Origin: a virus
DNA: 21,302 bases
IMG/VR virus record: IMGVR_UViG_3300025120_013547
Coordinates: 1-21,302 of that record
Direction: 5' to 3' (one strand)
How positions within the stretch are numbered: position 1 is the stretch's first letter; each line of letters begins with the position of its first letter. Under the pieces are notes generated by a model. It saw only the letters and a list, made by a program, of their open reading frames with translations. It was not told the origin of the DNA and searched no databases. This document shows positions 14,505 through 21,302 of the stretch, in pieces. A program made the translations under genes and the position numbers.

Positions 14505-15602
14505 ATGGCGCAACTTGTAAAAAACATTACCAGCATAAAATATTTCTTGGACAAGCATGATATAGTTGATCCATCCTACGATATCAACATGAATTATCAT
14601 TCTAAAGCACCAGACAGTAAATGGAAAAGTTTACCAACTTTTGTTGCAGAATTCAACAACTGCACAGTAAACAGTTTGCCCGTGCTAGTCACAGAAGACA
14701 GACACATGGTCACAGAACATGTTTGGCCCATGCTGGATAGGTACAAGAAAAAAGGAAAGAAACATCACGGACTGTGGGACAAATGGGATGATGAGATCAA
14801 CATCAACATGCCACCGGTGACCAAGCAGTTCAATGACGAAGACAAATATGTGTGGTTGCCCATAGACAAGCACAGCACAGGCAATCCATGGCACATATGG
14901 ATTGATATCATCAGTAAGTTCAGATTGGTAGAGAAGAGGTGGAGAAATAACTTTACGAAATACATTTACATACTTGCCAATCCTAGTCCATACTTTGACA
15001 AGGTGGCAAAAGAGTTTTTCCCTAATTTAAAATACTATGTGATGCCACCGGGAGAGACATGGAAGTTCCAACATCTAATAGTGCCGTCCATGAGTAACTG
15101 CCAAGACGGAGTAGTAACTCCAAACTTACCACCATGGCTACGGCACTTCAAAGGATCATTTGGAATACCCGAGACACAAAAGCCATTCAGGAAAATATTT
15201 GTATCACGCGATAAAGCACATACTAGAAAATTAAACAATGCCGGAGAACTGTTAATGGCGCTGAAAGGTTGGGAAAATGTAATACTCGAGGACTTGCCAA
15301 TAAGAGAACAGGTCAAAGTATTTGCGGAAGCAACTCATGTACTGTCAACACACGGAGCCGGACTGGTCAACATCCTATGGTGTAAAGAAGGAACTAAAAT
15401 TATAGAATTGCAAGATGTAAAAATGTTGCACAAGAAAGTGTATCCGTTATTGTCACACAGCTTAAAATTAAAACACGAACTCTATGTTGCAAAAACAATA
15501 CCAATATCTCGTGGCGGTAAAAAACCAAAAGGAGTGAAAAGACTTAATGATCTAATAAATTTTGATGTAAACATTCCTGATTTGATTAGACATCTAGACT
15601 GA
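14505..15602 (+). CDS. Glycosyltransferase family 61-like protein
   Basis: GT61 enzymes transfer xylose, GlcNAc or arabinose units. The C-terminal half has the family's hallmark order: FRKIFVSRDKAHTRKLNNAGEL around residues 228-249, then ILEDLPIREQVKVFAEA, then STHGAGLVNILWCKEG with the conserved HGAG, then KIIEL. The N-terminal 150 residues are variable, as in other members. A longer frame begins at 14457. That ATG overlaps the divergent gene and lies upstream of the promoter palindrome, so the ATG at 14505 (365 residues) is preferred. There is no strong ribosome site. It is the first gene of the plus-strand glycan operon. Confidence 0.87.
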   Translation: MAQLVKNITSIKYFLDKHDIVDPSYDINMNYHSKAPDSKWKSLPTFVAEFNNCTVNSLPVLVTEDRHMVTEHVWPMLDRYKKKGKKHHGLWDKWDDEININMPPVTKQFNDEDKYVWLPIDKHSTGNPWHIWIDIISKFRLVEKRWRNNFTKYIYILANPSPYFDKVAKEFFPNLKYYVMPPGETWKFQHLIVPSMSNCQDGVVTPNLPPWLRHFKGSFGIPETQKPFRKIFVSRDKAHTRKLNNAGELLMALKGWENVILEDLPIREQVKVFAEATHVLSTHGAGLVNILWCKEGTKIIELQDVKMLHKKVYPLLSHSLKLKHELYVAKTIPISRGGKKPKGVKRLNDLINFDVNIPDLIRHLD

Positions 15603-15609
15603 TATCAAT

Positions 15610-15616
15610 TATAATA
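15610..15616 (+). promoter_or_regulatory. Possible internal -10 or late-type element
   Basis: TATAATA lies in the 19-base gap before the oxygenase gene, 5 bases before its ATG, and no Shine-Dalgarno sequence is present. It matches TATAAT exactly, but short AT matches are common here. Confidence 0.25.
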
Positions 15617-15621
15617 TAACC

Positions 15622-16389
15622 ATGTATTCATTGTTACAGAAAAAACCAACAGTACAGACAGATCCTTACCCACATGTGATCATAGAAGACGCCTTACCAT
15701 GGGATCTCTACGAGGCACTGGAAAACAGTTTTCCGGAAGGCATGGTCATGCAACAACAAAATGCCTACGATGATGGAATCTGTTTTAGGCTGAAAGCAGA
15801 TAAACTACTGGATCCAACAGGTAGTGTGCCCGGAGTATGGAAAGAATTCACACGTTATCACACATCTGCAGAATGGTTCAACCAAGTGAACGAACTATTC
15901 AGACCTTATATGCCAAACGTGCTACACAAAACATTTACAGAGGATGACTTGGGTGCAAGGGGTTGGGCCGACGAAAATAAAAATATATGGACTGATTGTC
16001 AATTGGTCATGCACAAACCCATAGAAGACAGGACCACACGTACACCTCACATAGACAATCCAATGGAGATGTGGGCAGGACTATTGTATATGCCATGTTC
16101 AAACGATCAAAGCACCGGTGGAGAATTTCAAATTTACTCGACACAGTCCAGTGTGCATAAAGTTGACAAGAAAGCGGGAAGGCAAATTTACGACAGTGAT
16201 CTCGGCACGGTGGTCAAAACAATACCTTACAAGAGGAACACGTTTGTGATGTTTGCAAACAACTCACCAAACACTGTACACGGTGTATCTCTGAGGCAAG
16301 ATGCAACACTAAACAGGAGAAGTGTCAACATAATTGGTGAATTCAAAAGAGGTTACGCAACAATGTACAATGTGCAGGAAGTGAAATAA
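15622..16389 (+). CDS. 2OG-Fe(II) oxygenase (prolyl-4-hydroxylase-like), complete active site
   Basis: The 255-residue protein has a full non-haem iron site: H143-I-D145 in TPHIDNP and the distal H220 in NTVHGVS, with R232/R233 positioned to bind 2-oxoglutarate. GGEFQIY (166-172) is the typical strand after the HxD loop, and NTFVMFANN (206-214) precedes the distal His. It should hydroxylate a residue or a sugar. It follows the GT61 gene by 19 bases and overlaps the next start as TAATG. Similar enzymes are common in marine T4-like phages, where substrates are mostly unknown. Here a glycan or a glycosylated protein is the natural guess. Confidence 0.9.
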   Translation: MYSLLQKKPTVQTDPYPHVIIEDALPWDLYEALENSFPEGMVMQQQNAYDDGICFRLKADKLLDPTGSVPGVWKEFTRYHTSAEWFNQVNELFRPYMPNVLHKTFTEDDLGARGWADENKNIWTDCQLVMHKPIEDRTTRTPHIDNPMEMWAGLLYMPCSNDQSTGGEFQIYSTQSSVHKVDKKAGRQIYDSDLGTVVKTIPYKRNTFVMFANNSPNTVHGVSLRQDATLNRRSVNIIGEFKRGYATMYNVQEVK

Positions 16390-17204
16390 TGAACTACGCT
16401 GTGAGGACTGAAAGGCCCAACACTGAAAAATATGTTGAGAGTGCGTCGAGGGGAATGGCAAACTGTAAACTCACTAACTACGAGACAGTGTTAAGCACGA
16501 CCGACTTTGATAAAGTTGTGTTCATGGGAGTGTTACGTGGTACCCATTTGGTCTACAAACATTGCCAAGATAATAAAAAAGATTTCTACTACATAGACAG
16601 ACCTTACTGGGGAGAAAGCAGGGCGACCCCGTACTGGATGAGGTGTGTGAAGAATCAACATGTCAAGACATTCGTTGATCACAGACCAGATGATCGATTC
16701 AAACAGCAGTTCAAAGATCCCATAACACCTTTCCACAAGAATGGATCGTATGTGTTGGTGGTACCACCAAGCCATGCCATGGCGGAGATGTTTGACGGCA
16801 AGGACTGGCTAGACAACACAATGAAAGTATTAAAAGAGAACACAGACAGAGAGATTATTGTGAGAGAGAAACCCTACAATCCCAAAGCAGTGATAGATGG
16901 AGAGGGAAAAATGATTCCTGGTACAAGTGCAAACAACAAACCACCCAAACCGTTTGAATGGGATAAGGTCCATGCTGTTGTGACTTTTAATAGTTCTATA
17001 TCGATCAAGGCACTCACCAATGGTGTGCCTGCGTTTGCCAACTTTGACAATCCTTGTATGCCTGTGTGCGAACAGGACTTCTCAAAGATAGAAACACCGA
17101 GATACGAGGATCCGAGACCTGTGTTGAACAGTCTTGCCTACAACCAATTCACACAGGAAGAATTCAGGAGCGGATACTACATGGAGATATTAGATGGCAG
17201 ATAA
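16389..17204 (+). CDS. GT-B/KpsC-like glycosyltransferase, copy 2 of 3
   Basis: This 271-residue paralogue of the minus-strand gene at 12983 matches it through most of its length. FYYIDRPYWG corresponds to YWFTDTPYFG, YWMRCVKNQ to YWRICRNKI, SYVLVVPPS to SYVLVCPSS, and VREKP to IREKP. VTFNSSISIKA and GVPAF correspond to VTSCSIAAIEA and GIPTI, and the ends share LAYNQFTQEEF and LAYQQFTPEEF. The N-S-S core resembles the T-x-N-S motif of capsule-type GT-B enzymes. A 15-residue Lys-Pro-Asn-rich insertion separates the two halves. Ribosome site AGGA lies 9 bases before the ATG. Function is inferred from family resemblance. Confidence 0.75.
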   Translation: MNYAVRTERPNTEKYVESASRGMANCKLTNYETVLSTTDFDKVVFMGVLRGTHLVYKHCQDNKKDFYYIDRPYWGESRATPYWMRCVKNQHVKTFVDHRPDDRFKQQFKDPITPFHKNGSYVLVVPPSHAMAEMFDGKDWLDNTMKVLKENTDREIIVREKPYNPKAVIDGEGKMIPGTSANNKPPKPFEWDKVHAVVTFNSSISIKALTNGVPAFANFDNPCMPVCEQDFSKIETPRYEDPRPVLNSLAYNQFTQEEFRSGYYMEILDGR

Positions 17205-18012
17205 GATTAAACCTCACACGGTCGAGAGAGTAAAGAAAATAAGAGCGTGGGAACTAAAGAACAATTACAGCGAAGCCCAACACATCAAAGGGTTCAAGAA
17301 ATACAAAAATTATTTTGTGCCGGAGACCATTGTGAAAAGTAGTAAGACTGTTTTAAGTTTTGGTGTTGGCGGCAATGTTGGGTTTGAAAAGGAAATAGCA
17401 TTTGACAACACAGATTTACAAATTGAATTGTTTGACCCCACTCCCAGGAGCGTGACCCTTATAGATGACATTATAAAGGCATCTAGCCACAAGCTGATAG
17501 CAAAAAGATCTGACCACACAGAAAACATACAGGCCTGCAAAAGAATACATTTTAATCCAGTCGCATACAGCAAGGAGAACGGAACGCTACCTTTCTACTT
17601 TGACCCCTCACGTGAGGAACAGAATATCACAAAGGCAGTACAGGCGAAACAAAGCTTCTCGCTAGTAAAAAAATACGAACACTACAAATCAGTAGGCGTA
17701 GAAACTAAAAATTTAAAAACAATAATGAGAGAACTTGACTTGTCTAAGGTTGACATGCTCAAAGCAGACATAGAAGGACTCTGGTGGGAGTTTGGCAACG
17801 AAGTGTTAGACAATAAAATTGATTGTAAGTTTGTGGCACTTGAACTTGAATTAAACTTTGAGGAAGGTGAGAAGATAGAGCCAGCACTAGACAAGGCACA
17901 ACTGCTGTGTGACAGATTTAAAGCAAACAACTATGATGTTGTCATCAACAGGAGACGAGACAAGCTGATGTTGGAAATGCTTTTCATAAGGAAAGATGCA
18001 TATGAAAGTTGA
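17194..18012 (+). CDS. FkbM-like methyltransferase, second copy
   Basis: The product has 272 residues. The SAM-binding strand and loop read VLSFGVGGNVGFE (53-65), motif II FDPTP (80-84), and the FkbM signature DMLKADIEGLWWE (187-199) followed by FVALELEL (213-220). Compared with the minus-strand FkbM gene it is longer and the motif I Asp is replaced (SFGVGG versus DIGAWVG), so the two are old paralogues and probably have different substrates. GGAG lies 7 bases before the ATG, and the gene overlaps the preceding one by 11 bases. It probably methylates a sugar hydroxyl. Confidence 0.82.
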   Translation: MADKIKPHTVERVKKIRAWELKNNYSEAQHIKGFKKYKNYFVPETIVKSSKTVLSFGVGGNVGFEKEIAFDNTDLQIELFDPTPRSVTLIDDIIKASSHKLIAKRSDHTENIQACKRIHFNPVAYSKENGTLPFYFDPSREEQNITKAVQAKQSFSLVKKYEHYKSVGVETKNLKTIMRELDLSKVDMLKADIEGLWWEFGNEVLDNKIDCKFVALELELNFEEGEKIEPALDKAQLLCDRFKANNYDVVINRRRDKLMLEMLFIRKDAYES

Positions 18013-18985
18013 GATATTTAGAAGGACAGTAAAGGACAGACGTAGGGGTGCCAGTTGGGATCTGTTACAACACATGGCCACGGGTATAAGGGCATGTGGC
18101 GATGAACCTGTTATTGTCAATGAAAATAAAGTTGGTCCATGGGATAAAAATGAGATGGAGCCCACGGCACCTATCGGTTGCATGTTTGGATATGGCGGTA
18201 CTAATCAAATGCATCACACCAAAGGGAGAAGAAGAGATCTAGTGGAACGTGCCAAGAAGAAAGGCATACACATAATAACATTTGACGGTGGAATACTTTC
18301 TAGTTTTGGCAACACTATAACTGATCCAAATCATCACTGGCGTGTAGCACTGTACTCTCCCATGAATAACGGAAACTTCCTGAGCGACAACAGTCCTCCT
18401 GACAGATGGCAACGTATGAAAAATCTATGGAACATCAACTATGCCCCATGGAGAAAGTCAAACCAAGATGATCCAATACTGTTTGTGCTACAACCACAGG
18501 ACAACTGGAGCATGAACGAGTTGGATCCCATCAAGTGGTTCAATGATGTGTATGATAAACTGAGACCCGCTACCGACAGGAAATTCATAGTGAGGCCACA
18601 TCCTAACCATGTTGCCGCAATGGAGAAAAGAATAGATGAATTCCCCGCAGATGTACAGGTGGTGATAGGACAGAAATTTTTCAAGGGAGATGAGAAAAAG
18701 CATTACAGATTCAATTACCAAGACGCATTAAATAATTGTCATGCTGTTGTTACTCACAATTCTACTGCCTGCATCGACTCTTGCGTTCGTGGAATACCTA
18801 CCTTTTGTACCTCAGATCTTGCACTCGCTTGGCCTGTAGCAAACAAAGATCTTAATAATATAGAAACACCAGAATATCCTGACAGGGATCAGTGGGTGTA
18901 CGATCTCGGATACAAACAATGGACAGAGGCAGAGATAAAAGATGGTACCGTATTCAATAGATTTAAAAAGAAATTAGGATTATAA
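18002..18985 (+). CDS. GT-B/KpsC-like glycosyltransferase, copy 3 of 3
   Basis: This is the longest of the three paralogues (327 residues), with a more complete N-terminal domain. ILFVLQPQDNW begins the second domain, and FIVRPHPNH (the RPHP element seen in capsule-type enzymes) lies near residue 195. AVVTHNSTACIDS with GIPTFC follows. The end has NIETPEYPDRDQWVYDLGYKQWTEAEI, which parallels the LAYxQ(F/W)TxEE ending of the other two. The T-H-N-S-T motif is the best match of the three to KpsC/LpxB-type binding loops, so this copy is the most likely to be catalytic. AAGGA (17988-17992) is 9 bases before the ATG at 18002 but only 3 before the alternative at 17996, which decides the start. Confidence 0.82.
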   Translation: MKVEIFRRTVKDRRRGASWDLLQHMATGIRACGDEPVIVNENKVGPWDKNEMEPTAPIGCMFGYGGTNQMHHTKGRRRDLVERAKKKGIHIITFDGGILSSFGNTITDPNHHWRVALYSPMNNGNFLSDNSPPDRWQRMKNLWNINYAPWRKSNQDDPILFVLQPQDNWSMNELDPIKWFNDVYDKLRPATDRKFIVRPHPNHVAAMEKRIDEFPADVQVVIGQKFFKGDEKKHYRFNYQDALNNCHAVVTHNSTACIDSCVRGIPTFCTSDLALAWPVANKDLNNIETPEYPDRDQWVYDLGYKQWTEAEIKDGTVFNRFKKKLGL

Positions 18986-18986
18986 T

Positions 18987-20741
18987 ATGTGTGGCATTTA
19001 TGGAATAACAGCAAAGGATCCAGAGTTTATACAAAGCTTCATAGATATTTGTAAGCACAGAGGACCAGATGGAGAAAGTGTTTGGACATCTGACACAGTA
19101 ACTTTAGGACACAATCTTTTAAGTATAATGGCATCACCGGACCAGTCACAACAGCCGTGGAAGACACCCAAGGGCAACATGCTTGTGTATAATGGGGAAA
19201 TATTCAACTATTACGAATTAAAACAGAAACACACAAACTTTGTGGACACGACAGGATGTGACACAGAATTACTTGCATGGGGATTAGATACATTTGGTTT
19301 AAACTTTATTGATGAGATAGATTCAATGCATGGTTTCGCATACTACGAAGTGGCCAAAAAACAAATCACTCTGAGTAGGGATCATGCCGGTATCAAACCT
19401 GTGTACTATGCAGAAATAGACCAAGGACTAGTGTTTGGATCCGAGATAAAAGGCATGCTTGATAAAGTTCCGGGCTCACACACAGTTGATAAACTGGCCA
19501 TGAGTTGCCTTGCATACACGGGGATCAATGCCACACGTAACACTTGTTTTAGTGGGATAAAAAAACTGTTGGCTGGTGAGACTAAAGTTTACAACATAGC
19601 AAATAAAAAATTTATAGAAACAAAAAGAATATTCATAAAGCCAACAAGCGATCATTACTTTGCTCCTATTGAGTTTAAGAAAATGGCAAAGAAGACTGTG
19701 GAGATGTGTAGCATAGGACAAAGGAAGATAGGTGTGTTCTTAAGTGGTGGTCTAGATTCAAGTCTAATTGCACATGAGCTAAACAAATTAAAAAAGCCTG
19801 CTGTAACATTTACGAATATGATGAGACCAAATATCGTAACAGAGGAAGATTTCAATAGCGATGCGAATGCGGCCGGAGAGCTGGCAAAGGTAGAAGGCTA
19901 TCAACACCTGGTGGTTAAAGTCACACCAGATACTGTCGTAAACAGTTGGAATGATTCAATATACTACATGGAGCAACCCATGTACAACCAGAGTGTTGCC
20001 ATGTACTACTACACGAACAAAGTTCTGCACGACAACAGTATAGTGGTCACAATGGCCGGAGACATGGGGGACGAGATACTGGGCGGATATCCCAAGTATT
20101 GGAAATTAAAGCAGGCAGAATATCTTGAAAGAATGATTGGCAAGAAACGAATAGAATCGTGGGACGATGTGTTAACATTATGGATGCTGAGAATCAAACG
20201 TCCACTGGCAGGATTCATGATGGGTGGTACTCTTTCAAAGAAAGATGTATTTGAAGAACTAAAGAAATGCTATCCGGATGACTTGTGGAATCCCAAAGAT
20301 CCTGTAGCTTCTTACATGGCACTGGACTGTGTCACACAGGTACCGGAGGAGTTCTTTATGAGAAATGATAAATTTGGAATGGCATTTGGCATGGAAGGAA
20401 GATTCCCTTTGGCAACAAAGATGTTTATGCAGTACTGCATGAGTATACCTAGTTTCCAAAAAATTGGGATTGAAAAGTTTCAAACAAAATTACCTACTAA
20501 AAGAGCCTATGAAAATGTATTGCCAGAGATAATAATTAAAAAGGAAAAAACGGGTTGGACAGTGCCGCTGGGCTATTGGTTAACAAAAGGCCGAAGCACA
20601 AGGCTAACTGATTTTTACAACAATGCATTAAAAGATAAGGGCGTCCTGGGTATAATAAAGGCCAGTGCCAAAGCAGGGAAGTCGTTGGTGCCATCGTGGA
20701 TAGTAAGTGATTGGATAAAAAAATATAAAATGAAAATATGA
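18987..20741 (+). CDS. Asparagine synthase-type glutamine amidotransferase
   Basis: This type of enzyme hydrolyses glutamine and uses the ammonia and ATP to amidate a carboxylate. The N-terminal Ntn glutaminase domain has catalytic Cys2 directly after Met1, HRGPDG (24-29), NGEIFN (69-74) and SRDHAGIKPVYY (130-141). The synthetase domain has the ATP pyrophosphatase loop SGGLDSS (253-259) and the later GDMGDEILGGY. At 584 residues it is full length and all key residues are present. In glycan clusters, members of this family amidate uronic acids or similar sugars instead of making asparagine, and the neighbours here favour that reading. AGGA lies 7 bases before the ATG, and the gene ends in an ATGA junction. 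Confidence 0.93.
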   Translation: MCGIYGITAKDPEFIQSFIDICKHRGPDGESVWTSDTVTLGHNLLSIMASPDQSQQPWKTPKGNMLVYNGEIFNYYELKQKHTNFVDTTGCDTELLAWGLDTFGLNFIDEIDSMHGFAYYEVAKKQITLSRDHAGIKPVYYAEIDQGLVFGSEIKGMLDKVPGSHTVDKLAMSCLAYTGINATRNTCFSGIKKLLAGETKVYNIANKKFIETKRIFIKPTSDHYFAPIEFKKMAKKTVEMCSIGQRKIGVFLSGGLDSSLIAHELNKLKKPAVTFTNMMRPNIVTEEDFNSDANAAGELAKVEGYQHLVVKVTPDTVVNSWNDSIYYMEQPMYNQSVAMYYYTNKVLHDNSIVVTMAGDMGDEILGGYPKYWKLKQAEYLERMIGKKRIESWDDVLTLWMLRIKRPLAGFMMGGTLSKKDVFEELKKCYPDDLWNPKDPVASYMALDCVTQVPEEFFMRNDKFGMAFGMEGRFPLATKMFMQYCMSIPSFQKIGIEKFQTKLPTKRAYENVLPEIIIKKEKTGWTVPLGYWLTKGRSTRLTDFYNNALKDKGVLGIIKASAKAGKSLVPSWIVSDWIKKYKMKI

Positions 20742-21302
20742 GATACAAAGTAATAACAACATTCAAACCTGGTGATTGGGACAGATACGCAAGACGCATG
20801 GTGCAGTCTGTTATAGACCGATGGCCCGACGTTGACCTCACAGTATACTACGAAGGGCAAGGACCGTATTTCGATCACCAAAGAGTCACATGGGTAGACA
20901 TAGACAAAGCAAACCCAAAACTGCATAAGTTTAGAGAGCATTACAAAAACGATCCTGTGGCCATGGGCAAACTTGATGAGATCCCGGGCGGTGTGAGACG
21001 TTCGGCTAGGCTTGCGACAGAGGGTGGTCTCGATGCAAAGAAAGAATCATACCTGTGGAACGCTGTTAAGTTCAGTTACAAGGTATCCTGTGTTACACAC
21101 GCAGTCAAGACGTATACCGATTACGATTACGTGATATGGATAGATGACGATACATACACATTCCGAGATATACCTATGCAATTCATAGAAAGCATATGTC
21201 CTAACGATACACTGGTAACATACCTAGACAGAGAAAATGATCGTGGTAGTAACAAATATCCAGAGTGTGGACTGGTATGTTACAACATGAAACACAAATT
21301 GA
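20738..21302 (+). CDS. GT-A fold glycosyltransferase, truncated by the window end
   Basis: The ATG overlaps the amidotransferase stop as ATGA. The frame is open for 188 codons to the last base, so the C terminus is outside the window. The start MRYKVITTFKP is a first Rossmann strand. VIWIDDDTYTF (132-142) has the metal-binding DDD after a hydrophobic strand, as in GT-A enzymes. YPECGLVCYNMKH near the visible end resembles the acceptor-side strand of GT8-like phage transferases. Its layout resembles the GT gene at 8149 without close identity. Sugar and acceptor are unknown. Confidence 0.82.
   Translation, partial: MRYKVITTFKPGDWDRYARRMVQSVIDRWPDVDLTVYYEGQGPYFDHQRVTWVDIDKANPKLHKFREHYKNDPVAMGKLDEIPGGVRRSARLATEGGLDAKKESYLWNAVKFSYKVSCVTHAVKTYTDYDYVIWIDDDTYTFRDIPMQFIESICPNDTLVTYLDRENDRGSNKYPECGLVCYNMKHKL

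Noticed and set aside
18987-20741. Host contamination as the source of the amidotransferase and glycan genes
   Set aside because: The genes continue the phage pattern of overlapping ATGA/TAATG junctions and are joined without a break to the gp17-gp32-uvsX block; nothing marks a chimeric join.
1-21302. CRISPR array, insertion sequence, homing endonuclease or integrase
   Set aside because: No regularly spaced repeats, transposase, LAGLIDADG/GIY-YIG/HNH motif or recombinase was seen in any likely coding frame.

Overview
The window is a piece of a tailed-phage genome of the T4-like (contractile-tail) type, most similar in character to marine T4-like phages of picocyanobacteria and SAR11. Diagnostic genes are the large terminase (gp17), the single-strand DNA-binding protein gp32 and the RecA-like recombinase UvsX. 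The DNA is AT-rich, genes are packed with 1-26 base overlaps (ATGA and TAATG junctions recur), and I see no tRNA, rRNA, CRISPR, insertion sequence or photosynthesis gene. The host cannot be fixed from this window.

Layout. (1) 1-4557, plus strand: an acidic virion-type protein whose beginning may lie outside the window, the terminase motor, and a 674-residue phage protein of unknown function. (2) 4558-7545, plus strand: replication/recombination block. A structured 140-base leader precedes gp32, a sigma70-like promoter set inside a hairpin precedes uvsX, then come a small acidic protein and a helical protein that may be UvsY-like. (3) 7532-9882, plus strand: HAD-type phosphatase, GT8-like glycosyltransferase, and two double-stranded-beta-helix proteins of 2OG-Fe(II) oxygenase type, one of them degenerate. 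(4) 9860-14471, minus strand: GT-A glycosyltransferase, sugar-nucleotide epimerase, FkbM methyltransferase, SGNH-like protein, GT-B/KpsC-like protein, second SGNH-like protein. (5) 14505-21302, plus strand: GT61 glycosyltransferase, canonical 2OG-Fe(II) oxygenase, second KpsC-like protein, second FkbM-like methyltransferase, third KpsC-like protein, asparagine-synthase-type amidotransferase, and a GT-A glycosyltransferase cut by the window end. Blocks 4 and 5 diverge from a perfect AT palindrome that carries a TATAAT box on each strand.

How it may work together. From position 7532 onward almost every gene has a sugar- or glycan-directed fold, and several families recur (three KpsC-like, three GT-A, three beta-helix oxygenase-type, two FkbM, two SGNH-like). 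The set lacks polymerases, flippases and sugar nucleotidyltransferases, so it looks like a decoration kit that takes activated sugars from the host, transfers them, and then methylates, hydroxylates, amidates or acyl-edits the product. The target could be the host envelope (blocking superinfection or changing receptors) or the phage's own virion proteins; the sequence does not decide between these. This cluster is the most interesting part of the window.
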